From NCBI GenBank assembly GCA_030448105.1, contig JAUJNP010000005.1, forward strand, positions 93,321 to 157,320: 64,000 nt of DNA, written 5' to 3'. Every line of letters begins with the position of its first letter. The stretch's first letter is position 1. Of this stretch, positions 25,929-34,500 are shown in pieces. The notes beneath the pieces were generated by a model. That model had not been told where the DNA came from. It was given only the letters and a program-made list of their open reading frames with translations, and ran no database searches. The position numbers and the translations under genes are program-made. This DNA is from Acidimicrobiales bacterium. Its GTDB lineage: Bacteria > Actinomycetota > Acidimicrobiia > Acidimicrobiales > Iamiaceae.

Positions 25929-27339
25929 TCAGCCGTGGAGGCCCCGGCCGGTGAGGCTGAGGAAGGTCTCGCCGAAGTTCTCCGACAGGGAGGGGTGGGG
26001 CTGGATGAAGTGGGCCACCTCGTCCACGGTGGCCTCCCAGTTCACCGCCAGGTAGCCCTGGCCGAGCTGCTCGGTGACCCACGGCCCGGCCATGTGCACG
26101 CCGAGCACCCGCCCGCCCGTGCCGTCGGGCTGCTTCTCGGCGATCACCTTCACCAGGCCTTCGGTGTCGCCCACGATCAGCGCCCGGCTGTTGCCGGTCC
26201 AGCGGTGCTTGGAGGTGACCACGTCGAAGCCGGCCTCGCGGGCGGCCTCCTCGGAGTAGCCGGCGAAGGCCACCTCGGGGTGGCAGTAGATGCACCAGGC
26301 GACCTTGGCGTAGTCCACCGGCACGGTGGGCTCACCGAGGATCTGCTTCACCACGAGGATGGCCTCGGCGAAGCCGACGTGGGCCAGGCCCGGGGTGGCG
26401 ATGACGTCGCCCACCGCCCACACGCCGTCCTCGGCGGTGCGGCACCCACTCGTCGACGGCGATGAAGCCTCGGTCGTCGACCTTCACGCCGGTGCCGTCG
26501 AGGCCCAGGGTGTCCGACCACGGCCGTCGACCGACCGACACGATGACGGCATCTACGTCGAGGGCCTCGCCGTCGCCGAAGCGCACGGTGGTGCCGCCTT
26601 CGCGTGGGTCGTGGCCCTCCACCTTGACGCCGGTGCGCACGTCGATGTTGCGCCCCTTGAAGGCCCGCAGGGTCACCGCCACCACGTCCTTGTCGACGCC
26701 GGGAAGGATCTGGGGCAGGGCTTCGAGCACGGTGACCTGGCTGCCGAGGTCGGCCATCATCGAGGCGAACTCGCAGCCGATGGCCCCGCCGCCGATGACC
26801 GCGACCCGCGACGGCAGCTCGGTGAGCTCGAACACCTCGTCGGAGGTGAGGACCACCTTGCCGTCCACGTCGAAGCCGGGGATGGTGCGGGCCACCGAGC
26901 CGGCGGCGAGGATCACGTGGCGCCCCACCAGCTCGGCGGTGTCGCCATCGGCACCGGTAACGGTGACCGTGCGCTCCGGGCCGAGAGTGCCGGTGCCGGC
27001 GAAGACGGAGATCTTGCGGCTCTTGACCAGGCCGGTGAGCCCCTTGTGGAGCTGGTCGATCACCTGCTGCTTGCGGGCCATGGTGGTGGAGAAGTCGAGC
27101 TCGGCCGGGCCCACCTTCACGCCGTAGCGGTCGGCCGACCCGACCGAGCGGAACACCGACGCCGTCTCCAGCAACTCCTTGGCCGGGATGCACCCCCGGT
27201 GCAGGCAGGTGCCGCCCACCTTGTCCTTCTCCACCATGGCCACGTTTAGCCCGGCGGCTGCCCCGTAGAGGGCGGCGGCGTAGCCGCCGGGACCACCGCC
27301 GACGACGACGACATCGAAGTTCTCGGCCGTGGGGACCAC
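25929..27339 (-). CDS. lpd: Dihydrolipoamide dehydrogenase (E3), one apparent frameshift
   Basis: The product is about 470 aa. The FAD loop is VVVVGGGPGGYAAALYGAAA (residues about 10-29) and the redox disulfide is in GGTCLHRGCIPAK. The NAD loop is VAVIGGGAIGCEFAS, the second FAD motif AVGDVIATPGLAHVG and the His-Glu dyad HPSLSENFGE. Near 26440 the frame changes: GAGTGGGTGCCGCACC reads on correctly (VRTAEDGVWAVGD) if one C is removed. The start is GTG at 27339 behind a GAGGAGG-like site. It is the first gene of the lpd-E2-lipB-lipA group. Confidence 0.9.
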
Positions 27340-27398
27340 CTCCTCGGGGACTCGCGGGCGAGCCTACCGGCCGGGGTTGAGGCCGTGACCGGGTCCGG

Positions 27399-27488
27399 TC
27401 AGCGCGCGAGCGTGACCTGGAGGGCGAAGGCCACGAGGATGGCGAGGCCGCAGACGAGGGCGGCCAGGATGAGCCTGCGGGTCGACAC
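27399..27488 (-). CDS. Possible 29-aa single-pass membrane peptide
   Basis: GTG at 27488 opens a 29-codon frame, VSTRRLILAALVCGLAILVA then FALQVTLAR, ending in TGA. It has a basic N-terminus and one membrane helix. It begins 12 bp after the mscL stop and would be the second gene of that unit. There is no strong ribosome site, so it is only a candidate. Confidence 0.35.
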   Translation of the reverse strand: MSTRRLILAALVCGLAILVAFALQVTLAR

Positions 27489-27499
27489 CTAGCGGCGCT

Positions 27500-27880
27500 T
27501 CAGATCCGGGTACGGAGCTCGTCGCGGATCTCACGGAGGAGCAACACGTCCTCGCCGGGCTCGGTGGCGCCCACGTCGGTGACCCCCCGCCGGGAGAACG
27601 ACTCGGACCGGTTGTAGGCCTTCACCACGAAGAAGAGGACCAGGCCGGTGAGCAGGAAGGTGACCACGGTGGTGAGGAAGGCGCCCAGGAGGATCCGGCC
27701 GTCGCCGATGTCGACGGTGGTGTCGAAGTTGGGCTGGCCGACCAGCGCTCCGATGATGGGGCTGATGACCCCGTTGGTGAAGGAGTCGATCACGTCCTTG
27801 AACTTCAGGGCGAGGATCAGCCCCACCGCGATCTCGACCAGGTTGCCCTTGAGGATGAACTCCTTGAACTCTCGCAGCAT
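27500..27880 (-). CDS. mscL: Large-conductance mechanosensitive channel
   Basis: This 126-aa protein starts MLREFKEFILKGNLVEIAVG, the conserved MscL N-terminal and first-helix sequence. It continues with FTNGVISPIIGALVG, a periplasmic loop and a second helix (FLTTVVTFLLTGLVLFFVVK). The C-terminus EDVLLLREIRDELRTR matches the cytoplasmic helical bundle. The homopentameric channel opens under membrane tension to release osmolytes. The length is usual for the family. It is divergent from the epimerase gene with a 22-bp gap, so the promoters must overlap. Confidence 0.96.
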   Translation of the reverse strand: MLREFKEFILKGNLVEIAVGLILALKFKDVIDSFTNGVISPIIGALVGQPNFDTTVDIGDGRILLGAFLTTVVTFLLTGLVLFFVVKAYNRSESFSRRGVTDVGATEPGEDVLLLREIRDELRTRI

Positions 27881-27902
27881 CGGGCCACCGTAGGCTCGGC
27901 CG

Positions 27903-28805
27903 ATGGACGTCGCCATCACTGGTTCCAGCGGCCTCGTCGGCACCGCGCTGCGCCGTTCGCTGGAGGCCGACGGCCACCGTGCCATCCGGGTGGTGCGGCC
28001 CGGCTCGGCCGCGACCGGTCCCACGATCGATTGGGACCCCCAGGCAGGCACGATCGACCGGGCCGGCCTCGAGGGCGTCGACGCCGTGGTCAACCTGGCC
28101 GGCGAGGGCATCGCCTCGGGGCGCTGGACCGACGAGCACCGCCGACGAGTGAAGGAGAGCCGCACCCGAGCCACGGCGGTCCTGAGCGAGGCGCTGGCCG
28201 GGCTCGACGCCAAGCCCCGCGTCCTGCTCAGCGGATCGGCCATCGGTTACTACGGCGACCGGGGCGACGAGGAGCTGACCGAGCGCAGCCAGGCTGGCAC
28301 CGATTTCCTGTCCGAGGTGGCCATCGCGTGGGAGGCGGCCACCGGCATGGCCGAGCAGGCCGGCATCCGGGTGACCCACCTGCGCACCGGCATCGTGCTG
28401 AGCACCGAGGGCGGGGCGCTGGCCAAGCAGCTCCTGCCCTTCAGGCTGGGACTCGGCGGTCCGGCGGGCAGGGGCGACCAGTGGCTGAGCTGGATCTCCG
28501 TCGACGACGAGGTGAGCGCCATCCGGTTCCTGCTCGACCACGACGTGGCCGGACCGGTGAACCTCACCGCGCCCGCGCCCGTCACCAACGCCGAGTTCGC
28601 CAAGACCCTCGGCCGGGTTCTGCACCGCCCCGCGGTGGTGCCGATCCCCCGCGTCCTCGCCAAGCTCCCGGCAGGGGTGGGCGACCTCATCGGCTCGCTG
28701 CTGTTCACCGGCGCCCGGGTGCGCCCCGCCGTGCTCCAGGACGCGGGCTACCGCTTCGCCCACCCCACGCTCGAGGGTGCGCTCCGGGCGTTGCTCAGGC
28801 GCTGA
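27903..28805 (+). CDS. TIGR01777-family NAD(P)-binding epimerase-like protein
   Basis: This 300-aa SDR-like protein has the nucleotide loop MDVAITGSSGLVGTALRRSL. It also has VVNLAGEGIASGRWTDEHRR, the family motif SGSAIGYYGDRGDEELTE and HLRTGIVLSTEGGALAKQLL. It corresponds to YfcH/SDR39U1-type proteins, whose reaction is not established. Its last bases overlap the convergent DUF427 gene by 11 bp. Confidence 0.93.
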   Translation: MDVAITGSSGLVGTALRRSLEADGHRAIRVVRPGSAATGPTIDWDPQAGTIDRAGLEGVDAVVNLAGEGIASGRWTDEHRRRVKESRTRATAVLSEALAGLDAKPRVLLSGSAIGYYGDRGDEELTERSQAGTDFLSEVAIAWEAATGMAEQAGIRVTHLRTGIVLSTEGGALAKQLLPFRLGLGGPAGRGDQWLSWISVDDEVSAIRFLLDHDVAGPVNLTAPAPVTNAEFAKTLGRVLHRPAVVPIPRVLAKLPAGVGDLIGSLLFTGARVRPAVLQDAGYRFAHPTLEGALRALLRR

Positions 28806-29079
28806 CCTCCACGCCCTTCCAGAACGCCACCCGGTCCTTGATCCCGGCGGCGGCCTCCTTGGGGGTGGGGTAGTACCAGGCGGCGCCCTCGTTGCGCTCC
28901 CCGTCGACCACCACGTCGAAGTAGCTGGCCGTGCCCTTCCACGGGCACTCCGAGGTCTGTTCGCTCTCCTCCAGGACGGCGGCGTCCACCGCGTCCCGGG
29001 GGAAGTAGTGGTTGCCCTCGACCACGACGGTGTCGTCGGTGTCGGCCAGCACGGTGCCCTTCCAGGTTGCCTTGGCCAT
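28795..29079 (-). CDS. DUF427 family protein
   Basis: This 94-aa protein, MAKATWKGTVLADTDDTVVV onwards, has HYFPRDAVDAA, ECPWKGTASYFDVVVDG and AAWYYPTPKEAAAGIKDRVA. These are the conserved blocks of DUF427 (a small beta-barrel fold). The function is unknown for the family. It is followed by about 120 bp of GC-rich intergenic DNA with further hairpin potential (about 29130-29190). Confidence 0.93.
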   Translation of the reverse strand: MAKATWKGTVLADTDDTVVVEGNHYFPRDAVDAAVLEESEQTSECPWKGTASYFDVVVDGERNEGAAWYYPTPKEAAAGIKDRVAFWKGVEVSA

Positions 29080-29201
29080 GGTGTCGCTCCTTGTTGGTTG
29101 GTTCCTCCTCCGCTGCGCTCCCCCGTCACCGGCTTCGCCGAACCGGGTGCCACGTCGGGGGCTGCTCCGCCTGGCGGCTACGCAGCGGTCAGGAGACCGG
29201 T

Positions 29202-29978
29202 CTACTTGGGCGGCATCCGGATCCCACCGTCCAGACGGATGGTCTCGGCGTTCATGTACGAGTTGGTGATCAGCTCGACGGCCATGCTGGCGAACTCCTC
29301 GGCGGTGCCGAGCCGCTTGGGGAAGAGCACCCCCTGCTTCAGCTTGTCCTTGAACGCCTCCGAGGCCTCACCGCTGCCGTAGATCGGCGTGTCGATCAGC
29401 CCGGGGGCGATGCAGTTCACCCGCACGCCGACGGCGGCCAGGTCCCGGGCCACCGGCAGGGTCATGCCCACCACCCCGCCCTTGGAGGCCGAGTACGACG
29501 CCTGGCCGATCTGGCCGTCGAAGGCGGCCACCGACGCCACGTTGACGATGGCCCCCCGCTCGTCGTCCTCCAGCGGGTCGTTCTGGGACATGGCGGTGGC
29601 GGCCAGGCGGCTGCAGTTGAACGTGCCGACCAGGTTGACCTCCACGACCTTCTTGAACACGTCGAGGTCGTGGGCCGAGGAGTACTGGCCGTCGCGGCCG
29701 ATGGTGCGGGTGGCCCAGCCGACGCCGGCCGCGTTGACCAGGGCCCGCAGCGGGCCCATCTCCTTGGCCGCCTCCACCGCGGCGATCACCTCGTCGGTGT
29801 CGGCCACGTTGGCGTGGGCGAAGACGCCGCCGATGTCCTTGGCCACGGCCTCGCCTTTGTCGTCGGCCATGTCGACGATGACGACCTGCGCGCCGCGCTC
29901 GGCCAGCAGGCGGGCAGTGGCCTCGCCGAGGCCGGATCCGCCTCCGGTGACGATGGCTGAGATCCCTTGGATGTCCAT
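29202..29978 (-). CDS. Short-chain dehydrogenase (HSD10-like 3-hydroxyacyl-CoA type)
   Basis: From ATG 29978 the protein is 258 aa. It has TGGGSGLGEATARLLAERGA (NAD loop, about 10-29), LVNAAGVG, the catalytic NVASVAAFDGQIGQASYSASKGG (Ser, Tyr, Lys) and PGLIDTPIYG. The sequence style (NCIAPGLIDTP, RLGTAEEFASM) resembles type-II 3-hydroxyacyl-CoA dehydrogenases, used in branched-chain or fatty-acid degradation. It is a single gene with no pathway partners in view. Confidence 0.92.
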   Translation of the reverse strand: MDIQGISAIVTGGGSGLGEATARLLAERGAQVVIVDMADDKGEAVAKDIGGVFAHANVADTDEVIAAVEAAKEMGPLRALVNAAGVGWATRTIGRDGQYSSAHDLDVFKKVVEVNLVGTFNCSRLAATAMSQNDPLEDDERGAIVNVASVAAFDGQIGQASYSASKGGVVGMTLPVARDLAAVGVRVNCIAPGLIDTPIYGSGEASEAFKDKLKQGVLFPKRLGTAEEFASMAVELITNSYMNAETIRLDGGIRMPPK

Positions 29979-30048
29979 GCGCGGGACCTTACTTGACCCT
30001 CCGGTCAAGCCGGCCGGGCCGCCATCGCCTCACCCTCGGGGAGAAGAC

Positions 30049-30468
30049 TCAGACGTCGGGGTGAGGGACGGGCACGACGATGAGTCCTTCGATGCCGTCG
30101 AGATCAGCCGGATTGCAGGTGTGGATCGGCAATCCGTTGGCGATGGCCGTCGCCGCGATCATCGCGTCGTAGGCGCGGGCGGCGGGCTTGCGGCCCGCTC
30201 TCCGCAGCGACGCGGCGACCTGACCGAAGCTGCGAGCGGCGGCCGCGTCGAACGGCAAGGGATCGAAGTCCGCCTCGGCCTGCTGGAGGTGCGCCTGGCG
30301 AGCAGCTCGCTCGTGCTCATCGGAGGCCACCAACGGTCCGACGGAGAGCTCGGCCAGCGTGACCGCCGTGATCACCGGTTGGTCAGGAAGCGCCGAGGCA
30401 TCGGCCAGGCGCCCGAGCAGGATCACGGTGCTCGTGTCGAGCACCCCACGGGTGTCAGCCGCGCTCAA
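30049..30468 (-). CDS. vapC: VapC-type PIN-domain toxin
   Basis: The TTG start overlaps the antitoxin stop by four bases (TTGA) and gives a 139-aa product. The PIN-domain acidic residues are visible: GVLDTSTVILL (Asp), TLAELSVGPL (Glu), AYDAMIAATA (Asp) and CNPADLDGIEG (Asp). VapC toxins are Mg-dependent RNases, often cutting tRNA. In-frame codons upstream belong to an overlapping frame and have no better start. Confidence 0.9.
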   Translation of the reverse strand: MSAADTRGVLDTSTVILLGRLADASALPDQPVITAVTLAELSVGPLVASDEHERAARQAHLQQAEADFDPLPFDAAAARSFGQVAASLRRAGRKPAARAYDAMIAATAIANGLPIHTCNPADLDGIEGLIVVPVPHPDV

Positions 30469-30707
30469 AGCGACCCGTCGACGAGCTCGTCGAGGTCGGC
30501 GCGAAGCCGGGCGGGGTCGACGGGCGGGAGGTGGCGCCACCGCTCCAGCAACGTGGCGGCGAGGAGGGGATCGGTCGCCACCGGGCGCAGCTCGGCGACC
30601 GGTCGGCCCGAACGGGTGACCGTCACCCGTTCGCCGCGCGCCACCCGATCCACCACTTCACCGCCGTGGTTGCGCAGCTCCCTGATCGAGACCTCCGTGT
30701 CCGCCAT
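30465..30707 (-). CDS. vapB: Phd/YefM-type antitoxin (VapB)
   Basis: From ATG 30707 the protein is 80 aa; a GTG at 30725 would add six residues but lies inside the operator palindrome. ADTEVSIRELRNHGGEVVDR then VARGERVTVTRSGRPVAELRP is the Phd/YefM DNA-binding N-domain. The C-terminal part (LPPVDPARLRADLDELVDG) is the toxin-neutralising tail. It represses its own promoter with the toxin. Confidence 0.9.
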   Translation of the reverse strand: MADTEVSIRELRNHGGEVVDRVARGERVTVTRSGRPVAELRPVATDPLLAATLLERWRHLPPVDPARLRADLDELVDGSL

Positions 30708-30717
30708 AACCGAAGAA

Positions 30718-30735
30718 TGTATCACGCGTGATACA
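30718..30735. promoter_or_regulatory. Perfect 18-bp palindrome, probable vapBC operator
   Basis: TGTATCACGCGTGATACA is a perfect inverted repeat ending 10 bp upstream of the vapB ATG. It is AT-richer than its surroundings. This position and symmetry fit autoregulation by a VapB dimer or VapBC complex. Confidence 0.7.
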
Positions 30736-30748
30736 CCTCAGTCTTCTG

Positions 30749-31291
30749 CTATTGGCCCAAGCGGCCGTCGATCCGTTCCCGCAAGAGGTCTGCGTGGCCG
30801 AGGTGGCGGGCGTACTCCTCGATCATGTGGATGAGCACCCAGCGCAGCGACACGGCGCCGAAACCGCGCTCGCCGGTGATGTCGAGGTCGGGGGCTGCGG
30901 AGACGAAGCCATCGGCGGACTCGATCTCGCCCCGCCACGCGGCCAGTGCCTCCTGGACGACCTCCGCATCGTCGACGGCACCATCGAAGTCTCCGTCCGG
31001 GTCATCCTCCGAGCAGTAGAGCCTGGGCGCGTCTTCACCCGCCATGGTTCGCCGGAACCAGCCGCGCTCCACCTCGGCCATGTGACGCACCAACCCGAGC
31101 AGCGACATCGTCGATGGTTCCACGGACCGCCGGGCGAGGTCGGCGGCGTCGAGTCCCGAGCACTTGAGCGCGAGCGTCTCGCGTTGCAACCGCAGGAAGC
31201 CGACGAGCAGCGTGCGCTCGTCACCCGCCCTCGCCACCTCGAACCGAGTGTCGAGGTCGGGATCGATGAACATGTCGGCGCGCGAGGGCAT
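30749..31291 (-). CDS. DUF664/DinB-fold protein
   Basis: The product is about 180 aa from ATG 31291 (MPSRADMFIDP); a TTG at 31327 and a second ATG at 31273 are possible. SLLGLVRHMAEVERGWFRR, AWRGEIESADGF and SLRWVLIHMIEEYARHLGHA carry the three His of the DinB four-helix bundle metal site. The actinobacterial DUF664 members are probably mycothiol-dependent transferases. The substrate is unknown. Confidence 0.88.
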   Translation of the reverse strand: MPSRADMFIDPDLDTRFEVARAGDERTLLVGFLRLQRETLALKCSGLDAADLARRSVEPSTMSLLGLVRHMAEVERGWFRRTMAGEDAPRLYCSEDDPDGDFDGAVDDAEVVQEALAAWRGEIESADGFVSAAPDLDITGERGFGAVSLRWVLIHMIEEYARHLGHADLLRERIDGRLGQ

Positions 31292-31342
31292 GCCCGCGAT
31301 GATCGATGATCGGTCTGGCCGCGCCAACCGGTTTCCGCATTG

Positions 31343-31411
31343 GTCGATCGCCTGCGATCGGCCCGAGGATGCGGCCGCGCTTCGACGGAGGACCCGAAAC
31401 CCCGTCGACGC
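31343..31411 (+). pseudogene. Decayed copy of the 3' end of the TetR gene at 37302
   Basis: Bases 31343-31376 match 37810-37844 closely (GATCGCCTGCGAT and CCCGAGGATGCGGCC are shared). CTTCGACGGAG at 31380-31390 matches 37897-37907. The 18-mer CCGAAACCCCGTCGACGC at 31394-31411 is identical to 37911-37928. The left copy lacks about 50 bp between the first and second blocks. It is a remnant in direct orientation, so the intervening surface-protein gene is bracketed by related DNA. Confidence 0.7.
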
Positions 31412-31426
31412 TGCGCCGTCGTGGCC

Positions 31427-31456
31427 TTGACACGGTCCGTCTCGTCATGAGATAAA
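31427..31456 (+). promoter_or_regulatory. Putative promoter of the giant surface-protein gene
   Basis: TTGACA (31427-31432) is followed after 17-18 bp by AGATAA/GATAAA (31450-31456). A short inverted repeat, GAGAT-AAATC-ATCTC, covers the -10 region (31449-31463) and could be a regulator site. The ATG follows about 70 bp later behind GGAGACGGGGGAG. Confidence 0.5.
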
Positions 31457-31526
31457 TCATCTCGTCAGGGGGAGACACTCTTCGTTGCTCGGGAGACCTC
31501 GAAGGGTTCGGGAGACGGGGGAGCCG

Positions 31527-34500
31527 ATGGCTCACGGGGTGCAGTCACCGGCTCGACGGCCGCGGGGGATCGCCCAGTTCGGTGCCGCGGCCCGCCGACT
31601 GGCTGCCGTGGGGTTGATCTTGGGGACCGTGGTCGGAGTCGTCCTGGTCTCCGAGATCCGGGACGCGCCCGTGGCCGGCGCCGCCGAGCAGACCGTCGAG
31701 TTCAACTACACCGGCGGCTACCAGTACTTCACGGTCCCCAACGGGACCTACACCCTGCGCATGACCGTGGCCGGCGGGGCCGGAGCCAACGGCCAGGGCA
31801 CCAACGGCGGTGGTGCCGGCGGGTCGGGCGGCCAGGTGACGGGAACGGTCCCGGTGACCCCTGGCCAGGTGCTGACCCTGTGGGTGGGCGAAGGCGGCGC
31901 CAGCTTCGGGAGCGGAGGACGAGGCAATCCGAGCAACGACAACTGGCGGGGTGGAAGCGGCGGCGCCTTCGGCGGTGGTGCCTCGGGCAACGGCGGTGGC
32001 GGCGGCGCGGCCTCCTACGTCTACCTCGGCGGCGACGTGACGTTGGTCGGTGCCGGCGGTGGCGGCGGTGGTGGAAGCGGTTGCATCGCGGGGTACGGCG
32101 GTGGCAGCGGCGGAGGCAACGGAGCCGCGGGAAGCTCCGGCAGCGGTCTCGGAGCGGGCGGGGGAGGCGTGGCCGACATGCCGGGCACCAATGGGCGTGA
32201 CGGCTCCGCCGGGACGGCCTTGGGCGGCGGTGGTGGGGGCGGCGGCGGCGGCTACCGGGCCGGCGACGGCGCCGGCGGGGGCTACGCCGGCTGCGGAGGA
32301 GGGGGCGGCGGCGGCGGCGGCACGTCCTTCGCGGCGGCGGGGGTCACCGCCACCGCGGTCGCGTCGGCGGGGAACGCCCAGAGCACCAACGGTCGGATCT
32401 CGATCGACCTGGGTCCGGCCGGCACCACCCAGTCCTTCACCAGCACCACGTCGGGCGACTACCAGTACTTCACCGTGCCGGCCGGGGTGACCAGCGTCCA
32501 GGTCACCGTCGCCGGGGGGTCCGGCGGTGCCGCCCGGTCGTCGCCCGGCTACACCGGCTTCCCCGGTGGGATCGGCGGGTCCGGTGGGCTGGTGACGGCC
32601 ACCGTGCCGGTGACGCCCGGTCAGGTCCTCAGCCTGTGGGTCGGGCGCGGCGGGCAGCGGGGCGGCGTGTTCGTGGGGCCAGTGCACAACGTCGGGGGCC
32701 GCGGAGCTCAGGGCAACCCCGACGGCTCGGTCTTCAACGGCGGCAACGGAGGCACCTGCTTCGGTGACCCCGTGTCCTGTACCGGTTGGGGCGAGGCGGG
32801 TGGCGGCGGGAGCGCGGGCTACGTGGTGGCCAACGGCGTCCCCGTCGTCGTCGCCGGCGGCGGCGGGGGCGGAGGTTCCACCGGGGCGAACATCAGCAGC
32901 TCCGACAACGGCCCCGGCGGGAACGGAGGCTACGGCGGCAGCCCGGCCGGGCCGGGCGAGCGGCGCGACTACAAGGGCTTCGCCGGCGGGGCCGGCGGCG
33001 GCACCGGCAACGGGTCGCAGAACGGTGGCGCCGGCGCCAGCAACTCCAACACCTCCAATGCCACCGACGGCGGCCCCGGTGGGGGCGGCGGCGGCGGGTG
33101 CAACGCCGGGGGCGGCGGAGGGGCAGGCTCGCTGTATCCCGCCACCCTCGGCCCCATCCACACGGTGACCGGCGGCGGCGGCGGCGGCGGGGCGTCCTGC
33201 GTGTCCCCGTCGGCCACCGGCGTCTACCACTCGACCGCCGGCAACCAGTCCGCCGCCGACGCCGACGGCAACAACGGCTGGATCAGGATCCCGTACCGGC
33301 TGGGCACCACCACGACGATCTCGTCGTCGGCCAACCCGGTCGACCCGGGCAGCGCGGTGACCTACACGGCCACTGTGTCAGGCAACGTCGGCGGCGCCGT
33401 CAACTTCACCTCCGACGGTCGCGACATCGCCGGCTGCGGCACCGTCGCCGTGCGCGCCGGAGCGGGTGGCTCCCGACAGGCCACCTGCACCACCACCGAC
33501 ACTTATCCGGGCTCACATCGGGTCAGCGCCAACTACCTCGGCGACGAGACCTACGCCCCGAGCTCCGCGTCGCTCACCCAGGTCGTCAACGGGTACCCGA
33601 GCACGGCGACCCTCACGTCCTCGGCCAACCCGGCCACCGTCGGGCAGTCGGTGACCTTCGAGCTGCACGGCTTCTCCTCGATCGGGACGGGCACGATCAC
33701 CTTCACCGCGAACGGCTCGACCATCCCTGGCTGCGACGCCCTCCCGGTCGGCCACCGCAACACCGGCGGCAGCGCGTGGTACGCGAGGTGCACCACCAGC
33801 TCCCTCTCCCTCGGTACCCACCGGGTGACGGGCACCTACAGCGGCGACGCGCTGTTCGCTCGCGCCAGTGGTTCGGTGACCCAGAACGTCTTCGGCCCGC
33901 TCGACCGCATCGTGCTGTCGCCGCAGTCGGCAACGGTCAGCGCCGGGGTCGGCCAGACCTACCGGGCCGACGGGTTCGACGCGTCGGGCAACAGCCTGGG
34001 CGACGTCACCGCCCGCACCACCTTCTCCATCAGCCCTAGCGGGTCGTGCTCGGGCGCGACCTGCACCCCGTCGGCCCCCGGCGCCCACACCGTGACCGGG
34101 ACCAATGGGACGGCCACGGCAACCGCCCAGCTGAACGTCGTGGAGATCTACTTCCTGGTGGTGCACCCTCGCACCGCTCGGATCCGCCCCGGTGGCTCAC
34201 AGACGTACTGGGCCGAGGGCTTCAACCGGACCTTCGACAGCCTCGGTGGCGTCACCAGCTCCACCACCTTCTCGATCGGACCGGAGGGGTCGTGCTCGGG
34301 CAACGTCTGCACCGCATCGATGGTCGGGGAGCACACCGTGTTCGGCCAGAGCAGCATCGCCCGCGGCTCGGCGACGCTTCAGGCACCGTCCCGGTCGCGC
34401 GCATCGAGATCACACCCCAGTTCGAGCGAATCGCGCCGGGCGGCAGGGTGACCTACAAGGCCCAGGCCTACGACCAGTCCGGCGGCGACCTGGGCGACGT

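Noticed and set aside
31760..33230. Gly-codon repeats as a possible CRISPR or tandem-repeat array
   Set aside because: No regular repeat-spacer pattern; it is coding low complexity (GGN codons) in a Gly-rich protein domain.
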